In this document: positions 31,205 to 43,000 of the stretch, in pieces
How the letters are laid out: each line of letters opens with the position of its first letter
How positions within the stretch are numbered: the first letter of the stretch is position 1
Source of the DNA: Cymbomonas tetramitiformis
Lineage: Eukaryota; Chlorophyta; Pyramimonadophyceae; Pyramimonadales; Pyramimonadaceae
Reading direction: 5' to 3'
Assembly: GCA_001247695.2 (NCBI GenBank)
Contig: LGRX02028936.1
Location: forward strand, 36,398-100,397
DNA length: 64,000 bases
Made by a program: the position numbers and the translations under genes
Notes under the pieces: model-generated
What the model was told of the DNA's origin: nothing
Database searches by the model: none
What the model saw: only the letters and a program-made list of their open reading frames with translations

Positions 31205-32284
31205 CATTAAATTGAGTCACGTCGGCGTGTTAGATCGGGTGAAGGATTTAAAGTGGACTCATAGAGACCCTCCAATATCTCGTTAAGCAGGGCCCACTCC
31301 GTTTGCATTAAAAACAAGCCAAATTTCGAATATTCGGAAGGGGCTCTCCATAGTATTCCTGTGAACTTCGGGGGAGTAAGCTCTCTGAAGGGAGGAAGAG
31401 GTGGATGCATTATATAAAGCCGTAAAAACATATTCGTTTTTAATTCGTCACTCTGAAATACGATACGAACGGCAGCGCGATATCTATCCGTAACGTAAAC
31501 CTCGGAAGATACCTTGAAACGTCACTCTGAAATACGATACGCAATTCATGGGGGCTACATCCTAAGAACTGTAGGGCTAAATGCCTAAGGTGAGGGTTTA
31601 AAGTGGACTCAGTTCCCCCCAATATCCTAAAAACACCTTGAGGGACGCCTCATCGGTGTAAAGAAGACTGGTACCAGCTCAACAACAAAGACATCAAAGA
31701 CATATACAAAGGTATGCACCCTATATTGTGAGGTCACAACTCTTCTAAGAGGGGAGATCTGTCAGGGATATGACCGATGACATATGTGTCATACATGACA
31801 TACGTGTCATACATGTCATACCATGTCATGTCATGTCATGTCATATGTTATAATGACATACAGTCGTCGAGTATCGTCAGTACGGTCGACTATGACATGT
31901 ACAGTCATAATATCTGTCATCCACTCACCATGAGTAACATCTGTCATCGAGAGGCTGATTACAGCATCTCGATGATGAAGCAAGACAGTTCTTGAAGAAC
32001 AAACTGTTCTGAAGGGACGCGTCTTCGCTTCAAGCATGAATTGAACACCATGCGGGTATCATATGGCTAATTCGATCAGCCGATACTGTTAGTTCGCCCA
32101 ATGTTCTCGGGTTCACAACCCGATGGTGGTAACGCCTATGAGGTGTGAGGACATTGAGGTATATGAGGAGCATTGTGCTCAAGCACATATTCTGGATACC
32201 AGACTGCACTCATACCCACCTATTGCGAGTTGCTACTATTCAATAGCAGCCGCATAGTCTAAAAGGTTGAATATACAACCTTGA
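31205..32284 (+). mobile_element. T1-related 3' end and divergent LTR
   Basis: 31205-31757 matches the T1 3' untranslated region in inverted orientation, ending in the polypurine tract AAGAGGGGAGATC. An LTR of about 527 bp then begins TGTCAGGGATATGACCGATG (31758) and ends near TTGACA at 32284. The LTR shares GACATGTACAGTCATA and the TCGGGTTCACAACCCGA region with T1 but is clearly diverged. No coding region or second LTR is present, so this is a 5'-truncated older relative. Confidence 0.7.
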
Positions 32285-32408
32285 CATCGCGCGATGTCGC
32301 ATTCATCAATAAACGCATGCATGCGCGATATCGCATTCATCAATATATGCATGCGCGATGTCGCATTCATCAATACATGCATGCGCGATGTCGCATTCAT
32401 CAATCAAT
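32285..32408 (+). repeat. Tandem repeat, about 30-bp units
   Basis: About four units of GCGCGATGTCGCATTCATCA followed by ATACATGCAT-like spacers. Confidence 0.85.
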
Positions 32409-33980
32409 GGTATAGTGCATTGATGTGCGTTGAATTATAATTTTTGTAATCTAGATGCAAATGCGACTCCCGCTTCGCGTCGCGGGGGCTTCGCCCCCGC
32501 TCCGCTCGCGCTCGCACGCTTGTCCGATCGATTTATATAAAGGAGAGCTTCTCAGATTTATAGATCACCGTGAATTGGATTTAATTTGCGCGCGATGAAA
32601 GGGGCGCACGCGCGATGACGCGGGAGGATGTCCGTGACGATATTGGGCGCGCGAACGATGAAGGGCGCGCGCGATGTTCCATATAATTGTATTATGCAAT
32701 TTGGAATGACAGATGGAACATCAAAGATTAGACATCCTCGGCATCGTGTCATACATTGAATCGCATCTTCATGGATTGATCGTATCGGCGATGCGGCGAA
32801 CATCGCATGCCACGTCATCATTCAACGATGGCAACTATGTCATTTTACAAAAAATGCCGAAGCGTCCCGGTCGTGGGGTGGCGCAGTCAAGCCAACCACG
32901 CGACGAATGGAGGGCTGCGATCGCGTATATTATATATCTTCATTAATGATTATATGGGATGTATGCACCTTCGGTACGACGAATGCGCAGATCATGCAGT
33001 GCGCTCGTCAACATGTGGAGAAAAAATTAATCGAACGGAAGTCGCGGCGCGGTCAATTTATGTTCCGACGTGGCGCGCTGCGATGCTCGCATTTGTGAGC
33101 GCCTTCGTCTTTTGACATCGCATGTGCGTCAATGTCGCATATGCCATTTTTCAAAAATGCCAAAGCGTCGATGCCATTTCCCCAAACACCTTTTCCCCAA
33201 ATACATTTTCCCCAAACATAAAAAACTAATCGGACGGAAGTCGCGGCGCGATAAATTTATGTTCCGACGTGGCGCGCTGCGATGCTCGCATTTCTGAGCG
33301 TCTTCGTCTTTTGACATCGCATGTGCGTCAATGTCGCATATGCCATTTTTCAAAAATGCCAAAGCGTCACAATGTGGTAACGCAGTCAAGCCAACCACGC
33401 GACGAAAATGGAGGGCCATGATCGCGTACAGGTTTCGCCGCCCGATGGGATTCGCGCTTTGCTGCTGCTGCTGCTGCTGCTGCTGATTGAATGACAGAAT
33501 GACAGTATGAATGACAGAATGAATGAATGAATGACAGTTTACGAACAGGACCATAGGTCCACATGACCTAGGAATAGGTCCACAGGACCTAGGAATTAAG
33601 ATCTCCACTAGGCGCACATCTGACGGTCGATGGGATTATTTATCTTGCCGATGTGGCGCACTCGAGAGATCCGAACACTGCGATTCCGCTTCATCGTTTG
33701 CGATGAAAACAATGCATACCACGTCATACATCTTCATCGGTCGCGGGTTTCATTCCTTTCGGACGGTGCACACATATCGGACGGGCGACGCGAGACCAAT
33801 AATTATCGTTCCGACATGGCGCGCTCAGATGCAGTACTTGTATACACTGGGCAAAAAACTCGACGAATAATCGCGCGGATATAATCGAATTTTGAGGTCG
33901 CACGAATAATCGCAATTCACGATTTGCAGGACCCACCTTTGCATCCACTGAAGATATTGATGAAATCTTTGTAAACTCTT
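32409..33980. repeat. GCGCGATG-rich repeats and a 201-bp tandem duplication
   Basis: A unit from about 33034 (GGAAGTCGCGGCGCG, TTCCGACGTGGCGCGCTGCG, ATGTGCGTCAATGTCGCATA, CAAAAATGCCAAAGCGTC) is repeated 201 bp downstream from 33235 to 33368. Related pieces occur at 32780-32890 and 33640-33830, along with the GATCTCCACTAGGCGCA segment also found at 29990-30070. No gene is supported. Confidence 0.6.
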
Positions 33981-34285
33981 CTCGAATTTCACGGTGTGCG
34001 CTCGAGCACCAACGTGTGATATTTTCATAATATACTTGCAGTGTAACACTGGCTGAGCTTCCAACGTGGCAGCACACTTTCTTTTTTGGCTAGGATGTGT
34101 GGGTGCGGTATATAGCCATGCCCTGATCTATTCCCACAAGCATGTTTCTCACGTCCACTGGATTGATGGTGGGTCTGCTTTTGTCAGCGGGCAGTGTGCC
34201 GTTCGGTGTGTGTGTGTGCGTGCGCGCGTGCGTGTGCACATGTGTGGGATAAGAAATAAGAAGACAAAAATAAAAAATGGAATAT
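33981..34285 (-). repeat. Mosaic of two repeats copied from 24.7 kb and 27.9 kb
   Basis: 33981-34197 is the inverted copy of 24674-24890. It joins directly to 34198-34285, a forward copy of 27938-28020 (TG/GC microsatellite, then TGTGGGATAAGAAATAAG). Confidence 0.7.
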
Positions 34286-34605
34286 AACGCAGGGTGTCGT
34301 AGGGAGAGCTGCGGATCGCTACGCTCACAACTTTGGGGACTTCGGACTCGATTTTAACATCCTCGATTCAGGTTTTCACTTTGTGCTGCCGCTCTAGATG
34401 TTGCGCGTCACCACGAAGCCGAGGAGCGGTGCACACGTATTTTGGGATGCATATGGAGAGTCATTAAAGGGTTGACTGTGAAGGGGAAAATCACAAGCTA
34501 TGCTTTCGGCTTTTCGGCTGTGATGCCAGGACTAAGCGAGCGTCAGCCGCGATGCTATCGTTTGATGGTTATAGCATTTGTCAGGAACCACCCCATTCTA
34601 CACAT

Positions 34606-35942
34606 TTGGGGAGTTTGGGAGTTTTGGGAGTTGGGGAGTTTTACAATGGGAGGCCCTGAAAAAACTGAAAATTTGACCGAATCTAGGGTTTAAGATTTTC
34701 CCGAGTGGAATGTAATTTTATTTAATTTTCCGGTTGTTTTAGGGTTTAAGAAATATTCCTGATTTTCACTAAAAAAATCATCTTTTTCAGCCTGAAATAA
34801 GGAAGGTTTATGGGGTTTTTGTGTTAAGAAAACATAAATTTTCAATTGAAGTTCTACAATATTTTACGCCTTTTTAAGCTTCAAAATTTTTTCGAAACTC
34901 GGTAGCAAAATGATACTTGATACGTCTGATTTTTATGAAATATGTTTTTGGGGGTTCATCGATGAACCCCTTTTTTTTTCTTCTAGTTTTATATGAATTT
35001 CAGGCCTTTTTGGGTTTTGGGGTGTTTTACAAGGGGAGGCCCTGAAAAAATTGAAAATTTGACCGAATCTAGGGTTTAAGATTTTCCCAAGTTGAATGTA
35101 ATTTTATTTAATTTCCCGGTTGTTTTAGGGTTTAAGAAATATTCCTGATTTTCACTAAAGAAATTATCTTTTTCACCCTGAATTAAGGAAGATTTATGGG
35201 GTTTTTTGTGTTAAGAAAACATAAATTTTTAATTGAACTTGTACAATATTTCACGCATTTTTAAGCTGATTTATTTTTTTTGAAAATCTGTAGCAAAATG
35301 ATACTTTTTACGTCTGCTTTCATGAATTATTTTTTGGGGGGTTCATCGATGAACCAATATAATTTTTTTCAGTTTTCTATGATTTTCAGGCCTTTTCGGC
35401 GTTTTTTTAAAATTTGAAAATTTTGGAAAAAACCCAGAATTTTTCTACACTTTCAGGAATATCTTTGGTTGGCTTTGTTCCTATTTTATGGGGGTTGCCC
35501 CGTTTTTTCCCCTTATTTCAGGCATAAAACAGCCGACTACCGCTAGGTCACCAACTCCAGTTACGACGCGCGCCCGGACTTCTCTTAAATACCGAAGAAC
35601 ACGGACAGAAAAAATTAAACACGCAAACACTTAAACGCTTTGGACGCTTGTACTATTCACTAGATTAGAACGCTTGTTCACGTAAAATATAAAGCTTCAA
35701 ATCAATATTCAAAGCAAAGTTACCGGCGCGCATGTTTTGCCTCCAGAGTTTAACACGACTTCACCCTTTCTTGTGCCCTTCGCCCCATCGCCTACTCGTC
35801 TTCGTGCATTGACCAACTACGTTCTCCATTGGTTTTTCACGTGCTTTCGCGGACCACTACTAACCACAAGTCCCGGTGGCCGGCCCCCCAGTTCGGTTCA
35901 AAACATACTTCTCGCCAAGATCCCTAACTAACTTTCACATTA
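34606..35942 (+). repeat. Left terminal inverted repeat
   Basis: About 1.34 kb. It contains two diverged internal copies of a ~370-bp block (AGGCCCTGAAAAAAYTGAAA, AATCTAGGGTTTAAGATTTT, GGGGTTTTTGTGTTAAGAAA). Each block ends with a GTTCATCGATGAAC palindrome (34954-34967, 35341-35354). It carries about 200 bp (35430-35640) not obvious in the right repeat. Confidence 0.85.
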
Positions 35943-36055
35943 TCCCTGGACACTCAGTCGCATATTTCCCAATGTGTGGTACCTGTGGAAAAACAATTAC
36001 GTTAGTCCAAAGCCCAACAAACCGTGCAAACAACAATGTCGCTTTCGTACCTGAG

Positions 36056-39000
36056 TTACTGCTCTTGAAAGGTCAAGGCCCCAGCTCCAAGCCGTTGTTC
36101 CCTAGTTAGTGACAACCCATGTGCCACAACCAGGTCCGTAGGTGAAGGCGGTACATCACAGTAGTTGGGCAATACCGTAGCGCAACACTGGTGGAGAAGA
36201 CAGAATTGAAACTTGTGGTTTACCCACTGACCATTCACCTTGCGCCGACCCATGACCACCACCCTTGGGCCATCCTTTGAAAGGATGGGCTGGGATTGCT
36301 TGTGGGTCTTCGCTGTCACGCAACCCTTGCGGGACTCGGAGGCCGCGCATCTTGCTTTCCTACCGGTACCGGGCACCACCATCCATTGCCCGTAGGCCAG
36401 TTCCTCACTCCCGACACGATCGCCGGTGGTGAGGCGGGATCCCAGCGCCGTTAAGATGTCGTCGATCTCCTCCGTGGTAAACCCCGATTGCACGTAAAAT
36501 GCATGTCCAGGTTTGAACCCCGCGCGGAATAGGAGGGTGGACAGGCACAAGCAAAGCTTCACCGAAGTCGACCTTCCCACGCGAGTCATCGTTTGGCGCC
36601 ATGAGTAGCATGAGCAGCTGATGCGTTGTTGCGCCGCCCGGGCCAGATGACCAAATATCACCCGCGAGGGTTCACCTCGACCAGAGGACAAGGTGTAACT
36701 GCGGTCCAGGAAGCCGTCGTGTCTTCCACGTGCGGTTAAACGGACGGTGGGTTGGCCAACCTGTATCACTTTCAAGCGCTTGTCAGGCTGCAAGAACATG
36801 CGAGCCAACATTTGCGCGTGGCCTTTCGTGGTGCTTGTCTGGTACCGCACCTCGTCCAAAGACCTGACGGACACGCGGCGAGTGTCCACGTAGCGATGTT
36901 CGGAATGAAAGTGCACCGCGGTCTCCAAATATTGCACCACGAGAGCCTCGTCCACCTCTTGGGAAGACTGCCAAACATAACGGGCGGCCGGGTCCTCGGT
37001 GTTTGGGTCGAACTGCCATTGGAACTCCAAAGGGTTCTCGAGGCATGCCCGCACCAACTTGATGGCCGGAGTCGGCGTTCCAGGCTCGTCGATCGTCACC
37101 CTAGTCTTAGTCCTCTTCCCCATCGATCGGACTTGGTTTGGTCGGTGACTGCGTGTCTCCGTCGTCACTGGACCAGGAGTGACATATATTTCACGCACCT
37201 CCTCAAGGACGTCGTACGCGGTGTGGCGTGCGCGTTGCATGGCGGTGTACACCCTTCGCCGCTCATCGTAGAGGGTGTTCGTGCGGGAGTCCCGCTGGCT
37301 GTGGCCACCTTCTCCTACGTGCTCCAACCAGGCGGACTGAGTGATGTACGTCACGTTCTCCAGGTGCAAGAACTCGGAGGCCGGCAGATTCACGCCGATC
37401 AGTTTGCCGTCCTTGGAGAAGAGTTGCTCCGCCGGGTTAGCCCCTTTGCTTTGTGTGAAAAGCTGCAGGGTGCGTTCGCCTTCACCTTCGTAAAATAAAA
37501 CGAGCGAAGACAAAGAGGATTGCACGCTCTTGCTCTCTTGCTCCATGATGAAGTCGAAGAGGCGCGCACGTGCGTCCATCACACGTCTGGGGGCTTGTGC
37601 TTCGTACCACCGTGTGAACAGTGTCCGGAACTGGGTCTCCTCGAAACTCTTGTCCAAACACCGAGCGTGTATCCCCATGTTCGCAACGAGGTGCAAGTCA
37701 CAGCCTTTCTCCAACGAGTTGCCCGCCTCGTCCCGCGTCATGTACTTCTTTCGGTCCTCCCGGCGCATGAACTTGTTGTAGTTCAAGCGGATGCCGATCC
37801 AGCCTCCGCCACCCGCGTCACGGACGAAACCGACGGGACGAAAGCAAATCTCACCTTTTGGGTTGGTCTTTACCCAAACCTCCTTGTCTCGATATTTCGC
37901 GAAGTCGGCGTCCTCCATGGCCACCGTCCGGCAAGCGTAGTCGATGCCTTGCCACATCTTCTCCTCATCCACACCGCGTTCACCCGCCGGCAGCACGAAG
38001 GTTGCTAGTTTTATCAACCCAATTCCGGGCACGACCGTTGCAACCTTCTCGACAACGCGACCGTTAATGCAGCTGTGGCCACCATCAGAACATGCGTAGC
38101 AACCGATGAACGGAGGCTTGCCGAGAATGCGGTCCATCAACAGCATGATCTTCGCGGGGGACCACGGCAAGTCCAGGGGGCACATGAACCAGTTCAGAGG
38201 TGCGGTGTCGAAAAGAAGAGTACGGTATCCCTTTGAGTCTAGGATCCGTTTCATTTCCTTGACCTCGTCATCAGCAGCACGCTCGGGGGCACGTTGAGTC
38301 GCACGGTGTTCTTTCATCACGTCGCGGACGGCGCGAGCGTCTTGCATTTCGCGGGCCACCTAAAATGGAACCATGCATTAAGAATAACATGTCCCCGACG
38401 TATAACGGAAAGGTAACACAAAAATAGGGCGATACCTTGTACACGTCGATGGGAGAGCCGTCCGGAGAGGAAAGCATCTTCTCGAAGGCAACCGTTGTGG
38501 CGGAGTTCTTCAGCTTCTCGGAAGTGAAGCGACCACCGAAAACGGGAAGGGCTTCTTTGATGGCGTCTTGGGTTTCTTTGGAAACAACGGCCTTCCCCTT
38601 TTTATCCATGGGTTGGCAGGCATGGGTGCCTTCGTGTCTAAAGAGCAGTAGGTGGCCTTCGGCTGCGGGAAGGGCGATGCGGACCAAAGTAGCCCGGGCA
38701 CCACAGGTAATAACTTCCATGGGTTCTTGACACTTTTTGCATGGAGGGCCTTCAATCTGAAAGAAGAAAAGAAAAGCGTAAGGTCCTACTGGAAAAGTGG
38801 GGAAAGTGTACGGGAAAACCTTGGGATTAAAATACCTCAACGCCGAGGAAAGCGGAAGCGGAGCGTTTGCCACGTTGTTGAGAACTTGTCTGAACGAACT
38901 CTTTGTCATGGGTTTTAAAGAAAGAGCACTCCGTATTCCTGCAAAGTTTTTCTCCAAGGCAGTTTTGAAGTCGAACTTGAGAGTTGCAGTCCTTGACAGC

Positions 39001-39633
39001 ATCTTGTCGGGTTACCTCCGCCCAAGTTGTGGCGCAGGCGTGGGACCAAGAACGGTTCGTGACATGGATGTCAAGTTTGTTCAGCGGTAGACCGCCCTTC
39101 CCGGTTGGTTTAGGAAGAGGTGAGGACATGTGGTGACCAAAAGTTACATTGCCATCGACGTCGAAGGGGACCTTGTTCACACGTTTGCAATCTGCGGGCC
39201 ACTTAAAAGAAGAGGCGTGACTGGAAGTCGAGTCGGACTTGGAAAGGTTTGTCGAAGCGACGGACTCCGTGGGCTTGGGCTTCGTGTTTGGTGAGAACCG
39301 GGGAGTCTTGCACTCGCCGGTGTAAATAATGTCTTCTTCATCATCGCTGTCATCGCTTTCGCTGTCGCTTACCAAGATTGGCATGTTGTCGTCGGTAGGA
39401 GTACCGTACACATTGTGCAAGAAGCCCGCGTGAACGGGAAACAGGTCCAAAGAGCAAGCAACGGAGTCATCGTACTCGGAGGTGACGGAAAGATCTTCTT
39501 TCTTGTCAAGACTAAAAACATTGCAAAGTGTGTCGCTAGTCACAAAAGGGTCTCCAAGATGCCAAACAATAGGAATTTCACGAACGACATCCCCGGTTTC
39601 AAGGCAGCGAAAAGTAACAAATTGAGTGGACAT
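36056..39633 (-). CDS. Mutator-like transposase, three exons, about 1,140 residues
   Basis: Exons are 39633-38836, 38756-38436 and 38359-36056. Both GT-AG introns (about 79 and 76 bp) keep phase; start MSTQFVTF, stop TAA. Exon 1 has an acidic serine-rich stretch (DSESDDSDDEEDI) and the first half of a zinc finger (NCLGEKLCRNTECSFF). Exon 2 supplies CKKCQEPM and HEGTHAC, together a FLYWCH/WRKY-GCM1-like CCHC finger as in MULE proteins. Exon 3 has a transposase core: LIKLATFVLPAGE, FVRDAGGGGW, then CDLHLVANMGIHARCL, matching the D...C-x2-H pattern of the MULE domain. A SWIM-like CSCYSW...LCLCL and a Cys-rich C-terminus follow. Catalytic residues are inferred by pattern only. It would cut and rejoin the element ends in the nucleus. 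Confidence 0.7.
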
Positions 39634-40083
39634 TGCATTAGCCCTAGGAAGTCGGTAAAATAAATGCACTCCCGAAGTGAAAGTGTCGAGGAGAGGCCTT
39701 AAAAACTCTAGTCGCCAAAATAAAAGGCGACGCCGAAATAAAATCGAGTCGAGGCGACGGCTGGGAAATTTTCGAGTCGAGTCGAGAACGACACCGACCA
39801 AACGAGTCTAGCTGTTTCGGAAAGAGAGGCGAAGGAAAAAATCGAGTCGAGTGTCGAGTCGAGGCGAAACCTTCAAAATATTCGACTCGAGGAAACGCTT
39901 TGAAAATTTAAAAAAAAATATCGAGGCGAAAAAATATAAAGTCGAGAACGACACTGACCAAAGGAGTCGACGTGTTTCGGAAAGAGAAGTCGAAGAAAAC
40001 CTGAAGACAGTTGAGAGCTAGTAAAGAACTCTAGCCGCCAAATAAAAAGCGCAAAGATTTAAAGTCAAAAGAAACAAGCAAAG
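39634..40083. promoter_or_regulatory. Central bidirectional promoter region
   Basis: This interval of about 450 bp separates the two divergent start codons. A segment of about 54 bp is duplicated (39782-39834 and 39942-39996; GTCGAGAACGACACYGACCA, then TGTTTCGGAAAGAGA). CGAGTCGAG-type motifs recur at least eight times, and AACTCTAGYCGCCAAA occurs near each gene. A shared control region for both genes is inferred. Confidence 0.55.
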
Positions 40084-43000
40084 ATGCCTGCAAAAAAAGG
40101 AACCACCAAGAAGTCCGGGGATGGCAACACGGAAAGGTTGGTTTACGCGGACGTGATGGAACAGCGTTTCGTTGAGCAGAAAGTGCTGAAGCTCGCGGAC
40201 TGCTCTTTCGCTGACAACCCAAGAGGACACAATCACAACGGTGTCAACGTGGAGAAGTCCGTTGAGAAAAACGGCATCGACCTTTCCCAAACCATGATCT
40301 GGCGCCGCGCCAAAAAAGGAGATCCTAAGGCCCACGGGTAAGTTTCACTAAACCTTCTTGAAGAACTGCGCTGACAAAAGGTAGAAGAGACAAGTGTGAA
40401 AAAGCGTTCATCGATGAACGCTTTTTAAAAAACACTGCTAAAGAAACAAGTGTTTTAACAGGTTTAAAGAAAAGTGTTCATCGATGAACGCTTTCTTTAT
40501 TTTGTTTCTGAAGCTTGAGTATTTTAAACTGTTTTTAAGAAAGCGTTCATCGATGAGCGCTTTTCTTAGTTTTCCTTGTATTTTTCCTAAAACTTTGCGG
40601 TTTGGAGTTGCAAAAGCTGCGATATTTCTGTGTGATTCAGCTTTTTTCTCAGGAAAAATACAAGGAAAACTAAGAAAAGCGTTCATCGATGAACGCTTTC
40701 TTAAAAAGAGTTTAAAATACTCAAGCTTCAGAAACAAAATAAAGAAAGCGTTCATCGATGAACACTTTTCTTTAAACCGGTCAAAACACTTGTTTCTTTA
40801 GCAGTGTTTTTTAAAAAGCGTTCATCGATGAACGCTTTTGCGTTCATCGATGAACGCTTTTCTTATTCAGCAAAAAAAGGTTAGTGCTTGAACTCTTCTT
40901 GGTTTTGCATGGTGACTTTCTTCTTGTTTATTTGCTGTTCACCTGCAGGTCTACTGACTCCCTTCAGGACTCTTGCTCGGAAGAAGAACATGCGGTGTTA
41001 GAGCTAGTGTTGCTTGAAGATGTTACATCCTCAGAAGATGAGGAAGATTCTTGCAGGAAGAACCATGTTCCCATTAGCTGGTATAATGTTCCAAACGTGG
41101 CAGTAGCTAAGAGGAGACTCAAGAATAAAAAAGACGCTGAGCGAAACGCAAAAATACGTAGGACGCAATGTCCTTTGTGGATGCTAGACAGCCAGTGGTA
41201 GCTTTAGCTGAAGTAAACACTTTATATATTTTTTTATAAATAGTTTCTCTAACCCTTTAACCCATGTTCTTTGTCGTTTTAAATGGCGTGCTGTGTTTGT
41301 TTTTGTTTTCAGTAAGCGGTACATTGCCATTGACGGACATGGTAGGCACGAGTTTTTCACTCGTGCCTTCCAAGATGGCGCCGTGGTAGGCGGAAAAAAA
41401 CTAGAGGCCCGGGACAAAAGGTTTCTGGAATGCAACGTCATCGTGGTGTCGGAGGACATCACCAAGGAGGAGGTTACATGCCTCGCCCTCTCGCGCATCG
41501 TCCAGAACGAGAAGGGGTCCAAGAAAAAACTTTTTTCGACGACTACACCTCCTTCAAATGGCTGATGTCCTCCATTGACAAGACCGTGGCCAAACCACAG
41601 AAGTTGGTTGTTTTGTTCTCTCACATCGACCCTTCGTTATACTCGTTGATGTTCTTCAAGAGGATGGCCCACATCCACGAAAAGGTGATCGGGCCCGACG
41701 AGCGGCTGGAGGCCTTGCTTCGCGAGAACTGCGAAGCTTTGGGGAAGGATTCCCCCTTCGGCTTCAACTCCTTGTTCGACAACAAGGAATTCCAACGTCT
41801 TAATCCGACACAAAGATATCAGGTACGGTGGAAGCCGGTCTTTATTTTATTGTGTTACATGCAACCATCACGCCTGAAGACAAACACATGTCTCAGGTTT
41901 TCCTGAAAGTGAACGAGAACGTCAAGTTCGCCGTGAAGGACGAGAATGGCGAGCTCCACTTGAAGAAGAAGAAGCAATGCGCGACTTTGGGCTTCGTCGG
42001 AACCACACGCGCCTTCACGGACTTGTGTTCGTTTGTGCTGCTTCGTCAAGAAGTCCGCTCACAGCTAGAGCTTCAAAGCTCTAAGGGGAAGGCGAAAAAA
42101 ACTGAAGAGGCGTCCAAGTTCTTGGAGGACCTGAGCGCCGGAAAGTAAGTCCATCTACCACGGTTTGGTTAAAGCCGTGAACTATTTTTTTATGCGGAAA
42201 GGTGATGGGTGTTAAACTTTTGTTTACAGGTACGATGGTACTTTCTTCGACGCCAACGAGACTTGCTCCAAGACCAGTAACTTGCCTCGCTTGAACCGGG
42301 ATGTCGAGCCGAAAGTCGTGCAGGACATGCTGAAGAAGCACAACGAGATGGTTGAGTGGGAGGAGACTGCTGTGGAGGCTCAGGAGAGTGGCGTCGAGAC
42401 CCTTGCGGAAGTTGCAGCTGGTGAGACGGGTGGGGATGTTGAAGAGGAAAAGGAAGAGACGCAGGAAGGTGCGTCGGTTGGGGATGATGACGAGGTAGGC
42501 GATGGGGATGAGGAGGTAGAAGGTGAGGAACCGGTTGGTGAGGAAGATGGTCAGGAGAACGAGGAGGAGGAGAACGAAGAGGAAGAGGAGGGCGATGAGG
42601 AGGGCGATGAGGAGGAGGATGGAAAGTTTGACTTTGAAAAGGAGTCGGATGAGGTTCGTGAAACACGTGAAGATCGGAAGCGGAAGAGACAGGAAGTGGC
42701 GGATTGGTTTGCGGCGGAGGACGCGGGGGAACATGTCCCAAAATCAAAGAAGCAGAGAAAGGATCTAACTAAGAAGAGGGCGGAGATGGGGAAGCTACGT
42801 CAAGAGTTGCAGGCCTTTGAGGAGGAGGATGCCGCTTACGCGGCTTGGCTTAGCGACAAGGAGAAACTGAAGGATGAGCAGGACATGGAGGACGACCCGG
42901 CCCCCTGCGCGGAATGGATGAAGCCTGGGGTTGGGGTGTCGCGAGGGAACCCGGACTACGAAGGGTTGCGACAATGGAAGATGGCAGGCGGAACGCTCCG

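Noticed and set aside
42081..42747. Leucine- and proline-rich minus-strand ORFs
   Set aside because: They are the complement of the Glu/Asp-rich stretch of the methyltransferase gene.
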